Shown here: piece by piece, positions 7,933 through 18,700 of the stretch | Numbering within the stretch: position 1 is the stretch's first letter | Layout of the letters: each line of letters opens with the position of its first letter | NCBI RefSeq assembly: GCF_022867805.1 | Contig: NZ_JALIFO010000002.1 | Coordinates: 310,001-374,000, forward strand | Length of the DNA stretch: 64,000 nucleotides | Reading direction: 5' to 3' | DNA from: Cuneatibacter sp. NSJ-177 | Lineage (GTDB): Bacteria; Bacillota; Clostridia; Lachnospirales; Lachnospiraceae | Notes under the pieces: generated by a model | Told to the model about the DNA's origin: nothing | The model's database searches: none | Seen by the model: only the letters and a program-made list of their open reading frames with translations | Made by a program: the position numbers and the translations under genes

Positions 7933-9672
7933 TTATCCGATTACGGTGATCAAATCCGTTGCCACAGCCACCCAGGTCATGATCACGGCGTTGATCACGG
8001 CGCCGGTATGGAAGCCGCCAGTTTTTTTGTAGCAGTATGTCGTCACCTTGCACGTGATCAAATAGGTCAGGATACAATTCAACAGCGTGGAATTCGCGCG
8101 GGACATCTGCACATTGGTGATGGCCGTGTAGCCGGTGAGGAACAGTTTTCCGTATGTAAAGATCAAAAACGCAGCCGCCGGAATGGTGCTGGAAAGCCAC
8201 ACCAGGAAGGTAAAACGGCCCTCCGACTGGTTCCGGAGTTTCAGGCCGATGGTCTGGCTGAAATTAAAGATACCAAAGAAGAGCAGGTACAAGGGGAAGT
8301 AAGTCAAAAACAGCCCCCATCTGGTATCGTTCAAGACATTGATCTGCACCTTCCACAGCCGGGGAGACAGCCCGAAGAACGTCTCTCCCGCCTGAACGAG
8401 TCCATACACCACAAGGACCGCCAAAAAGCCCAGCAGCAGGGATTTGAAAAAGTTCGGCCAGGTGGTCTTGGCGTGAGTCAGGATCCGTTCTTTATTGATG
8501 TTTTTATCCCATTTAAAACGGATGGCGAGGATCACCACCGTAAGCAAAGCGCTGCATCCGAACCAGAACACAAACCCGTTGGTATTGTTGATCCGCAGAA
8601 TATTTTTCACATGGCCCAGGATTGTCTGGCCATTATAGATGGCCCACTTGCAGATCAACGTGTTGATGATGGCCGGCATGATAAAGTAAAACAGGAACGG
8701 CGCATTGACGCCGGATACCGGTTCCGGCATCGGACGCTTGATACTCTGGAAAAAGCGGCGCTCCAGCAGGAAAGAAATCATCGGGAAGAGCATCATCAAA
8801 GCGCCCACCATGGCAAGGGAGGTGCCGAGCTCCTTTACCCCGTAGATCGTCCCCTCCGCTTGAAGCAAAGCAGGCGCCAGCGCTTTTTCAAAGAAGGCAA
8901 CCGTATCCAGAATGGGAGTTTTAAGGACCAGGGCTGTCGCATGGCCTGAATTTCCCGTATAGAGAATCCGCCCGGTTCCGTCCTCTGTGTTTCCGTACCA
9001 ATTTCCCATCTCGATTTCCGAGACGCCCAGCTGTTCCGTAAAAGGCGCCGCCGTGGCAATATCCCGCGGGGAAGATTTTCCCTGACCATAGGTGTTGTCC
9101 CAGCTTCCGATAAAGACGCCCATGTTGATTCCTTCCAGGTTAAAAGTTCCGGCGCCCAGATACATCACCGCTTTCATGCCCTCCGCTACCTGGGCCGCGT
9201 CGTCGCCGGTGGTCACCGCATATTTCGCCCGTCCGCTTCCGGCCGAATGTCCGACCGCGCCCATCCGGGTTTCATCCACAAAAGCCAACTCTTTCAGGTA
9301 CGCCATGGCACCTCTGGATCCCACATCCGGCCGTGTCACCACGTCGGACCGTCCGATCGTATAGGGATCCACAGCCATAACCACATAGCCGCGCCTTGCC
9401 AGTTCGATGCAGACGCCGCTGAGATTTTCCAGGCTTGCATTTCCACCGGGAAGCCCCAAAATTCCGGGAGCCGGCGTCTCCGGCGTAGCATTGTCCGGAA
9501 TGTACATTTTCGCGCTCATCTCATAGCCGTCGTTGGTAACGAATTCAATCCGGTCCACGCGGACAGTTCCTCCGCCGGTCTCCGCATACTTCGCGATTCC
9601 AAATCCTGCCGTGAGAATGATCAGAGCCAAAATCGCTACCAGCAATTTTTTGTCTAATTTCTTTTCTCTCAT
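7933..9672 (-). CDS. Alpha/beta hydrolase fused to a polytopic membrane domain
   Basis: A 579-residue protein in two parts. After an N-terminal membrane anchor (about residues 9-25), residues 35-265 form a dienelactone-hydrolase-like alpha/beta fold: an oxyanion segment LGLPGGN, nucleophile Ser143 in GHSAGS, probable acid Asp192 in GSWDNTYG, and probable base His244 in NSGHATAL. Residues 280-579 are strongly hydrophobic, with about seven to nine predicted spans and no match I recognise. The catalytic half should lie outside the cell or be membrane-facing; the substrate is unknown. The gene stands alone, with a terminator behind it. The fusion is real in the sense that one uninterrupted frame covers both parts. 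Confidence 0.8.
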   Translation of the reverse strand: MREKKLDKKLLVAILALIILTAGFGIAKYAETGGGTVRVDRIEFVTNDGYEMSAKMYIPDNATPETPAPGILGLPGGNASLENLSGVCIELARRGYVVMAVDPYTIGRSDVVTRPDVGSRGAMAYLKELAFVDETRMGAVGHSAGSGRAKYAVTTGDDAAQVAEGMKAVMYLGAGTFNLEGINMGVFIGSWDNTYGQGKSSPRDIATAAPFTEQLGVSEIEMGNWYGNTEDGTGRILYTGNSGHATALVLKTPILDTVAFFEKALAPALLQAEGTIYGVKELGTSLAMVGALMMLFPMISFLLERRFFQSIKRPMPEPVSGVNAPFLFYFIMPAIINTLICKWAIYNGQTILGHVKNILRINNTNGFVFWFGCSALLTVVILAIRFKWDKNINKERILTHAKTTWPNFFKSLLLGFLAVLVVYGLVQAGETFFGLSPRLWKVQINVLNDTRWGLFLTYFPLYLLFFGIFNFSQTIGLKLRNQSEGRFTFLVWLSSTIPAAAFLIFTYGKLFLTGYTAITNVQMSRANSTLLNCILTYLITCKVTTYCYKKTGGFHTGAVINAVIMTWVAVATDLITVIG

Positions 9673-9878
9673 ATCATGATTCCTCCTCTCCTCTTAAGGG
9701 AATTGATTGTGTCGAAATCATCATAAGAGATTATCATTCCAATTTCCAGAAACGATTTTTTGTAAGAAAACCGATTTCCACGAAAAAGTAAAGAATTGTT
9801 CTTTATTCAAAAAAATGTTCCTGATTCTCCTGATTCAGCCCTGTTGTTCCCGCTCAAGCCGGTTCCGAGAAAAACAAT
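9673..9878. other. Intergenic region before the hydrolase gene
   Basis: AT-rich, about 200 bp between the feoB terminator and the hydrolase start. It presumably holds the hydrolase promoter; I see no clear -35/-10 pair with proper spacing and no gene. Confidence 0.4.
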
Positions 9879-9917
9879 AGGTTCAGGGAAGAGAGCTCCT
9901 CTCTTTTCCCTGAACCT
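9879..9917 (-). terminator. Terminator of feoB
   Basis: A long hairpin: AGGTTCAGGGAA/GAGAG pairs with CTCTC/TTTTCCCTGAACCT (9879-9917). On the minus strand it is followed by a T-rich stretch (ATTGTTTTT). It is the natural end of the feoAB operon, now separated from its promoter by the inserted element. Confidence 0.8.
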
Positions 9918-9940
9918 TGAAAGCTGCGGTTCCTCCGGCT

Positions 9941-10793
9941 TCATGCCAGCCCCAATAGCCAAACAGCGCTGTGAAACAGAAAACACACGGTAATACCCGC
10001 CAGGGTCGGCACCAGGAAGGCCGCGGCGGTCCATTTCCAGCTCCCGCTCTCCTTTTTGATCGTCAGACAGGTCGTAGAACAGGGCCAGTGCATCAGGAAA
10101 AACAGCATAACGCTGACCGCCGTCACCCAGGTCCAGCCGTTGGAGACAAAAAGTTCGCGCAGCAAGGTCAGGTCGCTGATGTCGATCAGGGAGCCCTGGG
10201 CCATATAGGCCATGATCATGACCGGTATCACGATCTCATTGGCTGGAAACCCTAGAATAAAGGCCATCAGGATCACTCCGTCCATGCCGAGAAGGCGGGC
10301 GAAAGGATCCAGGAAACCGGCACACCAGGCCAAAAGGCTCTGTCCGCCGGCGGACAGGTTCGCCATCACCCAGATCAGGACGCCTGCGGGAGCTGCCACC
10401 ACCAGAGCGCGGCCCAGCACAAAGAGGGTCCGGTCAAAGATGGAGCGGACAATCACCTTGCCGATCTGGGGTTTCCGGTAAGGGGGCAGTTCCAGGGTGA
10501 AGGAGGAAGGGACCCCTTTTAATACGGTCTTGGAAAGAATCCGGGATGAGACAAAGGTCATCAACACCCCCAGCACGATCACCATCGCCAGAAAAATAGA
10601 GGATAAAATCGAGGCCCCAAAGCCGCTGGCCCCGCCTAAAAAGAACATGGTGATGACCGCGATCAGCCCAGGGAACCTCCCGTTGCAGGGCACGAAGGCG
10701 TTTGTCAGCATGGCGATCAGCCGTTCTCTGGGAGAGTCGATGATCCGGCACCCGACGATGCCGGCGGCGTTGCATCCAAAGCCCATGCACATG
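9941..10793 (-). pseudogene. feoB: feoB, 3' fragment (C-terminal membrane half)
   Basis: About 283 codons that continue FeoB from the conserved MCMGFGCNAAGIVGCRIIDSPRER motif through the second gate domain (LGFPANEIVIPVMIMAY) to the C-terminal HWPCSTTC segment. These are the C-terminal half of the ferrous iron permease. There is no GTPase domain; that half lies about 15 kb away at 25751-27051. The frame at the junction is ATG TG|C ATG, which joins the 5' half in frame if the element leaves. The reading frame continues into the element up to an ATG at 10840 but without a ribosome site, so translation of this half alone is doubtful. It may be co-transcribed with the recombinase gene that runs into it. 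Confidence 0.92.
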
Positions 10794-12402
10794 TCGAAGG
10801 AAATCTGCGGCGCGCAATGTCCCTCTCCTCCTCTTTCCATCCGTAAAAAATACGGATTACCTGCGTGCAGCGGCCGTCCGCTCCCGGCTCCCCCTGGCAG
10901 ACCTCGATCCGCTCCACCAGCCTGTGCAACAGAGAAAACGAAGGGTCTTCTCCCCGGAGCGCTTCATCCAGCCAGGAAAAGATGTCCCCGCTTTCTATCT
11001 CCCTATTTCCGCCGTTATCTTTTTCGGCAAGCGCCTTCCGTCTCGCCGTCACCGTTTTCTGCTCCGCCTCATAGCCGTCCAACAATTTGTAAAAGCGGGG
11101 CTCATCCAGCTTTCCGCTCTCCCGGTCCTCATAGAGGTGGCGGATGATCCCGTCCAGTTCTGCTTCCCGCCGTCGGAGCTGTTTTTCCTGCGTCTTTCTG
11201 GATCTTCCCGCCTGTTCAGTGTTCCGCTGTTTTAGGCATACCTTGAGCTCTTTCTTTTCCTCTTCTGATAGAGACAGAAGCTCCCGGAATTCGCGGCCCA
11301 TGATCTCCCAGAGATTCTCGTAGGAAATCCGGTGGCTACCACATTCCCGGATTCCGTAGCGCTTGTATCCGCCGCAGACCAGAGCGTAGCAGCCAGAACG
11401 GGAGGCGGCCGTAGACATCCCGCGCCCGCAGTCCCCGCACCGGGCAATGCCGGAAAAGGCGTTCTGAAAGCCATTTTTCGGCTGCCTTCTCCGGGAAACA
11501 CGCCGTCTCATCACCCGGTGAAAGACCTCCTCGGTCACCAGGGCTTCATGGCGGCCCGGCACCACGGTCCACGCTTCCTTTGGCTTTGCCAATGTTTTCT
11601 TGCTTTTCAACGTCGGTTTTTCGGTCTTTCCCTGAACAACGCAGCCCAGATACACTTGGTTTCCCAGCATCTTGCACACCATTGATGAAGTCCATTCTCC
11701 CCGGACGGAACAGCCGCACGGCGTCAGATCCGGCCGGTTCCTGCTCCGGTACAACGCCGGTGTCAAGATCCCTTTTTCATTGAATACGTCTGCAATTTGG
11801 GCCGGAGAATCTCCCCGGTCTGCCAAACGGAACATTTCCCGGACCACCTCTGCGGCTTCCGGGTCCGGGAGCAGATGATTCTTGTCCTCCGGATCTTTCC
11901 GGTAACCGTAAGGGGCGAAATTCCCAATAAAAGCGCCTTCCTTCCTCTTGGTCCGGAAAGCGCTGCGGATTTTTCTGGAAGTATCTCTGGCATACATCTC
12001 ATTGATCACATTTTTAAAAGGGGCGATGTCGGTGTCCTCCTGCTCCGAATCATAGCCGTCGTTCACCGCAATGTAACGAACCCCTTTGGCGGGAAAATAG
12101 ATCTCCGTATACCGGCCTGCCGCGATATAATCCCGGCCCAGGCGGGAGAGATCCTTGGTGATCACCAGATTGACGCGCCCGGCCTCGATATCTTCTATCA
12201 TCCGCTGCCACTGCGGCCGGTCAAAATTGGTTCCGGAATACCCGTCGTCGGCGTACTCTCCGTACACGGAAAAACCGTGCTCTTTTGCAAAGGCGCGCAG
12301 CATCTTTCTCTGGGTGGCAATGCTGGAACTCTCCCGCAGACCGTCCTCCCTGGAAAGCCTCATGTAGAGAGCGGCGTGGTATGCTTTCTCTCCCTTATTC
12401 AA
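10717..12402 (-). CDS. Large serine recombinase (TnpX/integrase type)
   Basis: A 561-residue protein that should catalyse excision and integration of the element. The N-terminal resolvase domain has the nucleophilic Ser in LYMRLSRED (residue 18), then DDGYSGTNFDRP and TKDLSRLGRDY. The recombinase domain follows (about 160-290), then a zinc ribbon with CGDCGRG and CGGYKRYGIRECG (about 335-380), and a coiled-coil region rich in Glu and Arg (about 390-470). Start TTG 12402 overlaps the end of the TnpW-like gene by eight bases, so the two are translationally coupled. The last 23 residues are read from feoB DNA beyond the attachment core; in an excised circle the same frame would end in a different tail of about 62 residues. 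Confidence 0.93.
   Translation of the reverse strand: MNKGEKAYHAALYMRLSREDGLRESSSIATQRKMLRAFAKEHGFSVYGEYADDGYSGTNFDRPQWQRMIEDIEAGRVNLVITKDLSRLGRDYIAAGRYTEIYFPAKGVRYIAVNDGYDSEQEDTDIAPFKNVINEMYARDTSRKIRSAFRTKRKEGAFIGNFAPYGYRKDPEDKNHLLPDPEAAEVVREMFRLADRGDSPAQIADVFNEKGILTPALYRSRNRPDLTPCGCSVRGEWTSSMVCKMLGNQVYLGCVVQGKTEKPTLKSKKTLAKPKEAWTVVPGRHEALVTEEVFHRVMRRRVSRRRQPKNGFQNAFSGIARCGDCGRGMSTAASRSGCYALVCGGYKRYGIRECGSHRISYENLWEIMGREFRELLSLSEEEKKELKVCLKQRNTEQAGRSRKTQEKQLRRREAELDGIIRHLYEDRESGKLDEPRFYKLLDGYEAEQKTVTARRKALAEKDNGGNREIESGDIFSWLDEALRGEDPSFSLLHRLVERIEVCQGEPGADGRCTQVIRIFYGWKEEERDIARRRFPSTCAWALDATPPASSGAGSSTLPENG
10788..10805. repeat. Left attachment site (core plus element half-site)
   Basis: Core CACATG at 10788-10793 joins feoB on the left to the element on the right. 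The element half-site TCGAAGGAAATC (10794-10805) is the inverted match, 10 of 12 positions, of GATTTCCCTTGA at the other end. Confidence 0.85.
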
Positions 12403-12541
12403 AGGCTCTCGCCTCCAATCTCTCTTTAAGAATTTCCCCGATCCGCTCTTTCCTGGACTTTTTCCCGATAAAATACCGCTCGACCTTAACCGTTACATCC
12501 GGCAGTTCATACCGGCGGACCTCCTCTTTCCTTTCTTCCAC
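12395..12541 (-). CDS. TnpW-like small protein
   Basis: A 48-residue frame from GTG 12541 (AGGAGG ten bases upstream) to TAA 12395, overlapping the recombinase start. The sequence core YELPDVTVKVERYF-GKKSRKERIGEILKE resembles in layout the TnpW protein of the second element in this window (YFVMGKVRIKVSEHF-DSLLEDVIQH). TnpW-type proteins sit directly upstream of TnpX-like recombinases; their role is not settled, and control of excision is a guess. It is short, but the ribosome site, the coupling and the parallel with the second element support it. Confidence 0.65.
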   Translation of the reverse strand: MEERKEEVRRYELPDVTVKVERYFIGKKSRKERIGEILKERLEARAFE

Positions 12542-12691
12542 TCGGCGTTCACCTCCTGGAACAGCCTATTCCGGACGGCTTGTTCCCTATGCCCGGAAGA
12601 GGAACTCCGCTCCCGACAACTTTATTCTATACTCCCGCATTCCGGCTACATTTTCCGTTCTTCTTTTTTTGACAAAAGATGCCGAAATGGA

Positions 12692-12720
12692 TTGCAACCA
12701 TTGGTAAAACAATGTATAAA
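12692..12720 (+). promoter_or_regulatory. Promoter of the NRPS operon
   Basis: TTGCAA (12692-12697), 17 bases, TATAAA (12715-12720), about 67 bp before the NRPS start. The stretch after it (TATAAATAGATTATAAA) is a near-direct repeat that could bind a regulator. Confidence 0.55.
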
Positions 12721-12787
12721 TAGATTATAAACTTTGTTGAAAGAACCGTTTCTTTTCCGGGCGGCAGACATAAGAGGAAGAATTCCA

Positions 12788-15700
12788 ATGGTTTTAGAAA
12801 TTGAATCGCAGCTGCACCCCCTATCTCTCAGCCAAAAGAATATTTGGAATCTGGAGAAAAGCATTCCGGGAACTTCCATTAACAATATCTGTACTACAAT
12901 TCGCATTGAAGGACGGCTTGACTTTTTACTCTTACAAAAAAGTATTCACCTGCTGTTAAAATCCGACATCTCCCTCCGCACCCAGCTCACGTTAAAAGAT
13001 GAAGAGCCTTGCCAGTATTTTGTTCCTTACCAGGAAGAAACTCTGGAGGTCTATGATTTCTCCCACACCGGGGAGGACGGCATCCATAGCTGGGAGGAGG
13101 CCACGACAAGAGAAGTCCTGCCTCTGCTGGATGCCCCGCTGTACCGCTTTTATCTGTTCCGCGCAGGCGAAAACAAAGGCGGCGTGCTGATCAAGGTCCA
13201 TCACATCATCTCCGACGGCTGGTCCCAGGTCCTAATCTGCAACCGGATCGCGGAAACCTATCTGAAACTGCTCTCCGGCGAAACGCCGGACATGCCGGAA
13301 GCTCCCAGCTACCTGCTCCATGTGGAGGAAGAAAACGAGTATCTGGCATCCCGCGCCTATAAAAAAGACCTGGCCTATTGGAAAGAAATGGTGGAAAAAT
13401 CCGGGGAACCCTCCTCGATCAAATCCGTCAAGACCGCTGCGGTCAGCCCGGTGGGAAGACGCCTCAGCTTTGAACTGCCCCAGGTTCTCAACCATGCCAT
13501 TTACTCCTTCTGCCAGAAAAACCGGGTGGCGCCTTTTGCTGTTTTTTATATGGCTCTCGCCATCTATTTCAAACGGATCGGCGGGGACCGCCGCTTCACG
13601 ATCGGCGTTCCCATCTTTAACCGCACCAATTTCACATTTAAGCAGAGCACCGGCATGTTCGTCAACACGCTGCCCTTTTTCAATGAAATCAGCGACGAAT
13701 GGAGCCTATCGGAGTTCAACGAACAGTTGATGGAAGCCTGGTTTGACCTGCTGCGCCACCAGCGGTTCCCCTTTCCGCACATTGCCCGGCTGGCCGCCGA
13801 AGGAAATGGGTCTGACGGCCGCCTCTTTCAGATTGCGCTTTCCTATCAGGACAGCAAAATCTATGAGAGCCCCATTGCCTCGGTTCACTTTTCCGGCCGC
13901 TGGCACTACGGGGGGTATCAGGCGGAGCAGCTCTGCATCCATCTGAGCAACATGGAGGATCACCGGAGATACTCGGTGGACTATGATTACCTCAGCCAAT
14001 TTTTCAGCGAACAGGAGATCGAAGATCTCCACCGCCGCATCTGCAACATTTTGGAGGAGGCGCTGAAATATCCGGACAAACCGATTCACAGCCTTTCGGT
14101 CCTCACCAGTGAAGAGCGGGAGCAGGTGCTCTATACCTTTAATCAGACAACAAAATACTGGGAAGAAGGAAGCCTTCAAAGCGCCTATGCGCGGATCATC
14201 CGCGAATATCCGTCCCGCGCCGCCGTGATTCAAAACGGAACCCGCACCAGCTATCAGGCTCTGGCAGAGAACGCCCACGCCATTTCCGCGGCGGTCCGCC
14301 GGACCATCCAGGAGCCCAACGCCCTGGTCGCGGTTCTGCTCCCGAAAAGCCCTGCTTTATTTGCCGCGATCGCCGGGATCCTGGAATCCGGCTGCGCCTT
14401 TTTGCTGATCTCCGCCGAATGGCCGGACCGTCGCATCCTTGACGTCCTGGAAAGCAGCGGCTCCGCCGCGCTCCTGACCGATTTCTCCGTGTGCTCGAAG
14501 GATCTCGCGTCCCGCGCGGATCTCCCGGTCTTGTTTGCCGGCCGGCTTCCGGAACAAGAGCCGGATCCTGCCATGGAAGGTGGCCTAAAAATCAGTGACG
14601 AAGACCTGGCTTATGTGGTTTATACCTCCGGCAGCACCGGAAAGCCCAAGGGTATTGAAATCACACGGCGTTCTCTTTTTCAGTTTGCCATGGCCATGGC
14701 ACCGGTTTACGGAAAAGGAGCCGTGCTCTCCGTGTGCAGCGTGGGATTCGACGCCTTCTTGATCGAAAGCGCCGCGGCAATGCTGAACGGACGCACGATC
14801 GTACTGGCCGGCGAGGGAGAGGAAGAGTCCCCCAGGGCTTTGGCCGGGTTGATCCGCGGCTATGCCGTGGGTTTTCTCAGCATCACGCCCTCACGACTCT
14901 CCGCCATGCTGAAAGTACCGGAATTCCGCTCCGCCATGCGGCTGATGGAAAGTATTGTCTGCGGAGGGGAAGCCTTCCCCAGCGACCTTTTAGGGCAGCT
15001 TTTCGCCTGCACCCATGCAAGGATTTTTAATCAGTACGGACCTTCCGAGGCTACCATCGGCGTCAGCTTAAAACTGTTAAACGAGGCTCATCGCCTGACG
15101 GCCGGACGGCCCATGCCCGGCTGCAAACTTTATGTGCTGGACGACTGGATGAATCCTCTCCCGATTGGCGTATACGGAACCCTCTATATCGGAGGAGTCT
15201 GTGTCGGAAGGGGCTACCGGAACGCGCCGGAGCTGACTGCCGAAAGTTTTCTGGAAAATCCTTTTGAGAGCGGCGGAAGGCTCTACAATACGGGAGATGT
15301 GGCCTGTTGGACCAAGGAAGGGGAAATCCTTCTGGCAGGGAGAAAGGACCGCCAGGTAAAGCTGCGGGGCCTTCGCATCGAACCCCAGGAAGTCGCCGCC
15401 TGTCTGGCCTCCCACCCGGAAGTCACCGAAGCGGCCGCGCGGGTCTGCCTGATTCAAAATCAACCGGTTTTAACCGGATATTACTGTGCCAGCGGAGACG
15501 TTACTGTCTCCGAGCTTTTAACTTTTTTAGCCTCCTATCTTCCCCGGTACATGGTGCCTGCCGAGCTGATCCGTCTGGAACGGCTCCCTCTCACTGCAAA
15601 CGGGAAGGTGGATGAATCCCGTCTGCCGGACCCGGAGCCGTTTGCCGCGCCGGCAGGTGGCCGGGAAAGCTCCCGCCTGGCCGGACAGATTCTGGAGATC

Positions 15701-18700
15701 TTTTCCCGGATCCTGGGACAGGATGAATTATCCTGCGACAGCGATTATTTCCTTTTCGGAGGAAATTCTCTAAATGCGATGGAAACCCTGGGGGAAGTGG
15801 AAGCCCTGACCGGAAAAAGGCTTCGCGTCACAGACCTTTACGCCTGCCACACGGCGCGCCGCCTGGCGGAGCTTTTAGAAAAGGACGGCTCCGAAGGGAA
15901 GGAAGCACAGGAGTCTCTTTCTCCTGCGCCGAAACTGGATCGGTATCCGCTGACGCCGATTCAGCAGGGAATCTATGTCCAGTCTTTCCTGGACCCGACC
16001 GGATACGCTTACCACATGGCCGGAGCCTTTCTGCTGCCGGAATCTCCGGATCCCGAACGGCTGCAGGACGCTTTCCGCCGTCTGATCGCGGAGGACGCCA
16101 TCTTCCGGACCGCCTTTGCCCAGGATCCGGATGGAATTTTCGCCCATGTAAAAGAGTCCGTCTCCTTTGATCTGGGAAGATTAAGCGCCGGCTGCTTCGA
16201 CGAGGCAGAACGCGCCTTTCTTGCGCCTTTTGACCTGGCTGCGCCTCCGCTGCTCCACGCTGCTTTGTGGGACGGCGGCGAAGAAGGATGCTGCCTATTT
16301 CTCGACATCCATCACATGATCGGGGACGGCATGAGCACCCCTGTCCTGCTGGAACGGCTCAGCGCCGGCTATGCAGGGACCGCCGCTCCTTCAGCTGCCC
16401 TTAGTTATCTGGACTATGCCTGGGCAGCATCCCGCGCGGAACAACCGGGGAATGAAAAGGACAAAGGATACTGGAAGGAGCATCTGACGCCGCTTCCCTC
16501 TCCTTTCCTTCTCCCGGCGGACAAACCCCGGCCCAAGGAATTCACCTTCCGGGGAAAGGCAGTGCTCCACGCCTTTTCGGAAGAGCTCAGTAAAAAATGC
16601 AGGACGTTTTGTCAGGATCACGGCGTCTCTCCCTACGTCCTGTTTTTATCGGCCGTTGGGGTACTGCTTTCCGCCGCCGCAAGAACCACGGATTTTCTGA
16701 TCGGAACGCCGGTCTCCGGGCGGCGCCGTCCGGAATACAAAAAGATCTGCGGACCGTTTATCGACACCATGCCGGTTCGCCTGCGGCCAGAAAAAGATCT
16801 GCCCCTTGCCTCCTACCTGGCCATGGTCCAGGATGAGGTGACCGGACTTTTGGACCACCCCGGCTGCTCCTTGGAAGAGATGATCGAAATGTTCTCTCTT
16901 CCCCGCACCGTCAATCAAAATCCGCTGTATCAGACGGCGTTTTCCATGCGTCCTTTTGAAGCCGGCGCCCTTTGTTTCAACGGAAAACCAGCGCTGTACC
17001 GCCCGGTTTCCACCGGTACAGCCAAATCTGACCTGAGCATCGAGGCCGCGGTTGAACAGGGGATCTGCCAGCTCCGGCTGGAATATGCCGATGATCTTTT
17101 CACGGAAGAGACCATTGTCTTTTACGGGTGCTGTATCGAACAGATCACGGCGGAGATCGTAAGAGGAAAGGCCAAAACCATCGGAGAGCTTACCCTGATG
17201 AGTCCTGCGGACCGGCTCCGCCTGATTGACCGGCCAAACCGCTCTTATTATCCGTTCCTGAACCTGCCGGTTCATCAGCTGGTAAAAGAGCGGGCGGAAC
17301 TGTTCCCGGAACAGGCCGCGGTGATCTTCCACGGACAAGAATTCACTTTAGGGCAAATAGAATCACAGGCCTGCGGCATCGCCGGGCTGCTTACATCCTG
17401 CGGGGTTACAAAAGGAGAGGCCGTCGGCCTGATCTGCCGCCGTACCTCTGCCCTGTTCGCAGCGATGCTGGGAATCCTAAAAGCAGGCGCAGCTTATGTC
17501 CCGATGTTGACCAATTACCCGGCCGCACGGATCAAGACAATCACAGAGACCGCGGGCATACGCCGGATCCTCTGTGACTCCGATTCCGCCGCCATGCTTC
17601 CGGAGGAAGTACAGGAACTCCTCCTTCCTCTGGAACAGGCAAAAGAAGGCGATTTTGAAGATGTGCCTGTGTCCGGCCAGGATCCGATCCATATTTTGTT
17701 TACTTCCGGTTCCACCGGAAAGCCCAAGGGAGTCCGCATCCCCCACCGCGCCGTCTCGAACCTTTATGAGAGCGTGCGGGAGATGATGGAGGAGCCAAAA
17801 GCGCCGGTTCTCTGCGCTAGCCAGGCAATTTTTGATATCTTTATCACGGAAAGCCTGCTGCCTCTTGCCATGGGGAAACCGGTGGTCCTGGCCGATGAAG
17901 AGGAGATGCTTCTGCCCTGGAAAATGGCGGAGCTGGCTGCGGCCAACCAAATCGGCTATATGCAGTTCACCGCCTCCCGGCTCCAAATGTGTCTCGGCAA
18001 CCATAAGTTTTGCCGGGCCGCTTCGGGACTTCACTTCGTCATCGTCGGCGGGGAAGCCGTTGCGCCGGAGCTGGTGAAGAAATTTAAGCAGGTCAGTTCC
18101 GGCCGCCTGGTCAACCTGTACGGGCCGACGGAAGCCACCGTCTACACCACGATGATTGATCTTCTTCCCGAAGAGCCCGTCACCATCGGCCGTCCGATGC
18201 GGAATATGCGGGTGTACGTGATGGATGAAGAGCAAAAGCCGGTGCTCCCCACGGCCTGCGGCGAACTCTACCTGGCCGGGGCCGGGATCGCCGACGGCTA
18301 TGAGGGCCAGCCGGACCTGACCAGGGAAGCCTTCCTCCCCGATTACTATTTTCCCGGTGAAAAAATGTACCGCAGCGGCGACCTGGGCCGCCTTCGCGCG
18401 GACGGAACACTGGATTACCTGGGCCGGAAGGACGCTCAGGTCAAGGTAAACGGCGTGCGAATTGAATTGACGGAGATCACCAGCGTGATGCTCCAATCGG
18501 GCCTGGCGGCTCAGGCTGCCGCCCTGCCCCTGAAAAAACCCGACGGATCCGCGGAAATCTGTGCTTTTTTTGAACAGACAGAGGAAAGGGTGGACGGAGA
18601 AGCGATGAAAACCAAGCTTCGCGCCATGCTCCCTTCCCACATGATGCCGTCCCGGATCTTTGCCCTAAAGAAGATGCCGCTGACCACAACGGGAAAGACC

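Noticed and set aside
9941-10840. Stand-alone nucleoside-recognition/spore-maturation-like membrane protein
   Set aside because: Residues from MCMGFGC onward are plainly the C-terminal half of FeoB, matching the 5' half at 25751-27051.
10839-10857. Palindrome ATCCGTA-5-TACGGAT near the left end of the feoB element
   Set aside because: It lies in the recombinase coding sequence and is not repeated at the other end, so I do not call it a recombinase site.
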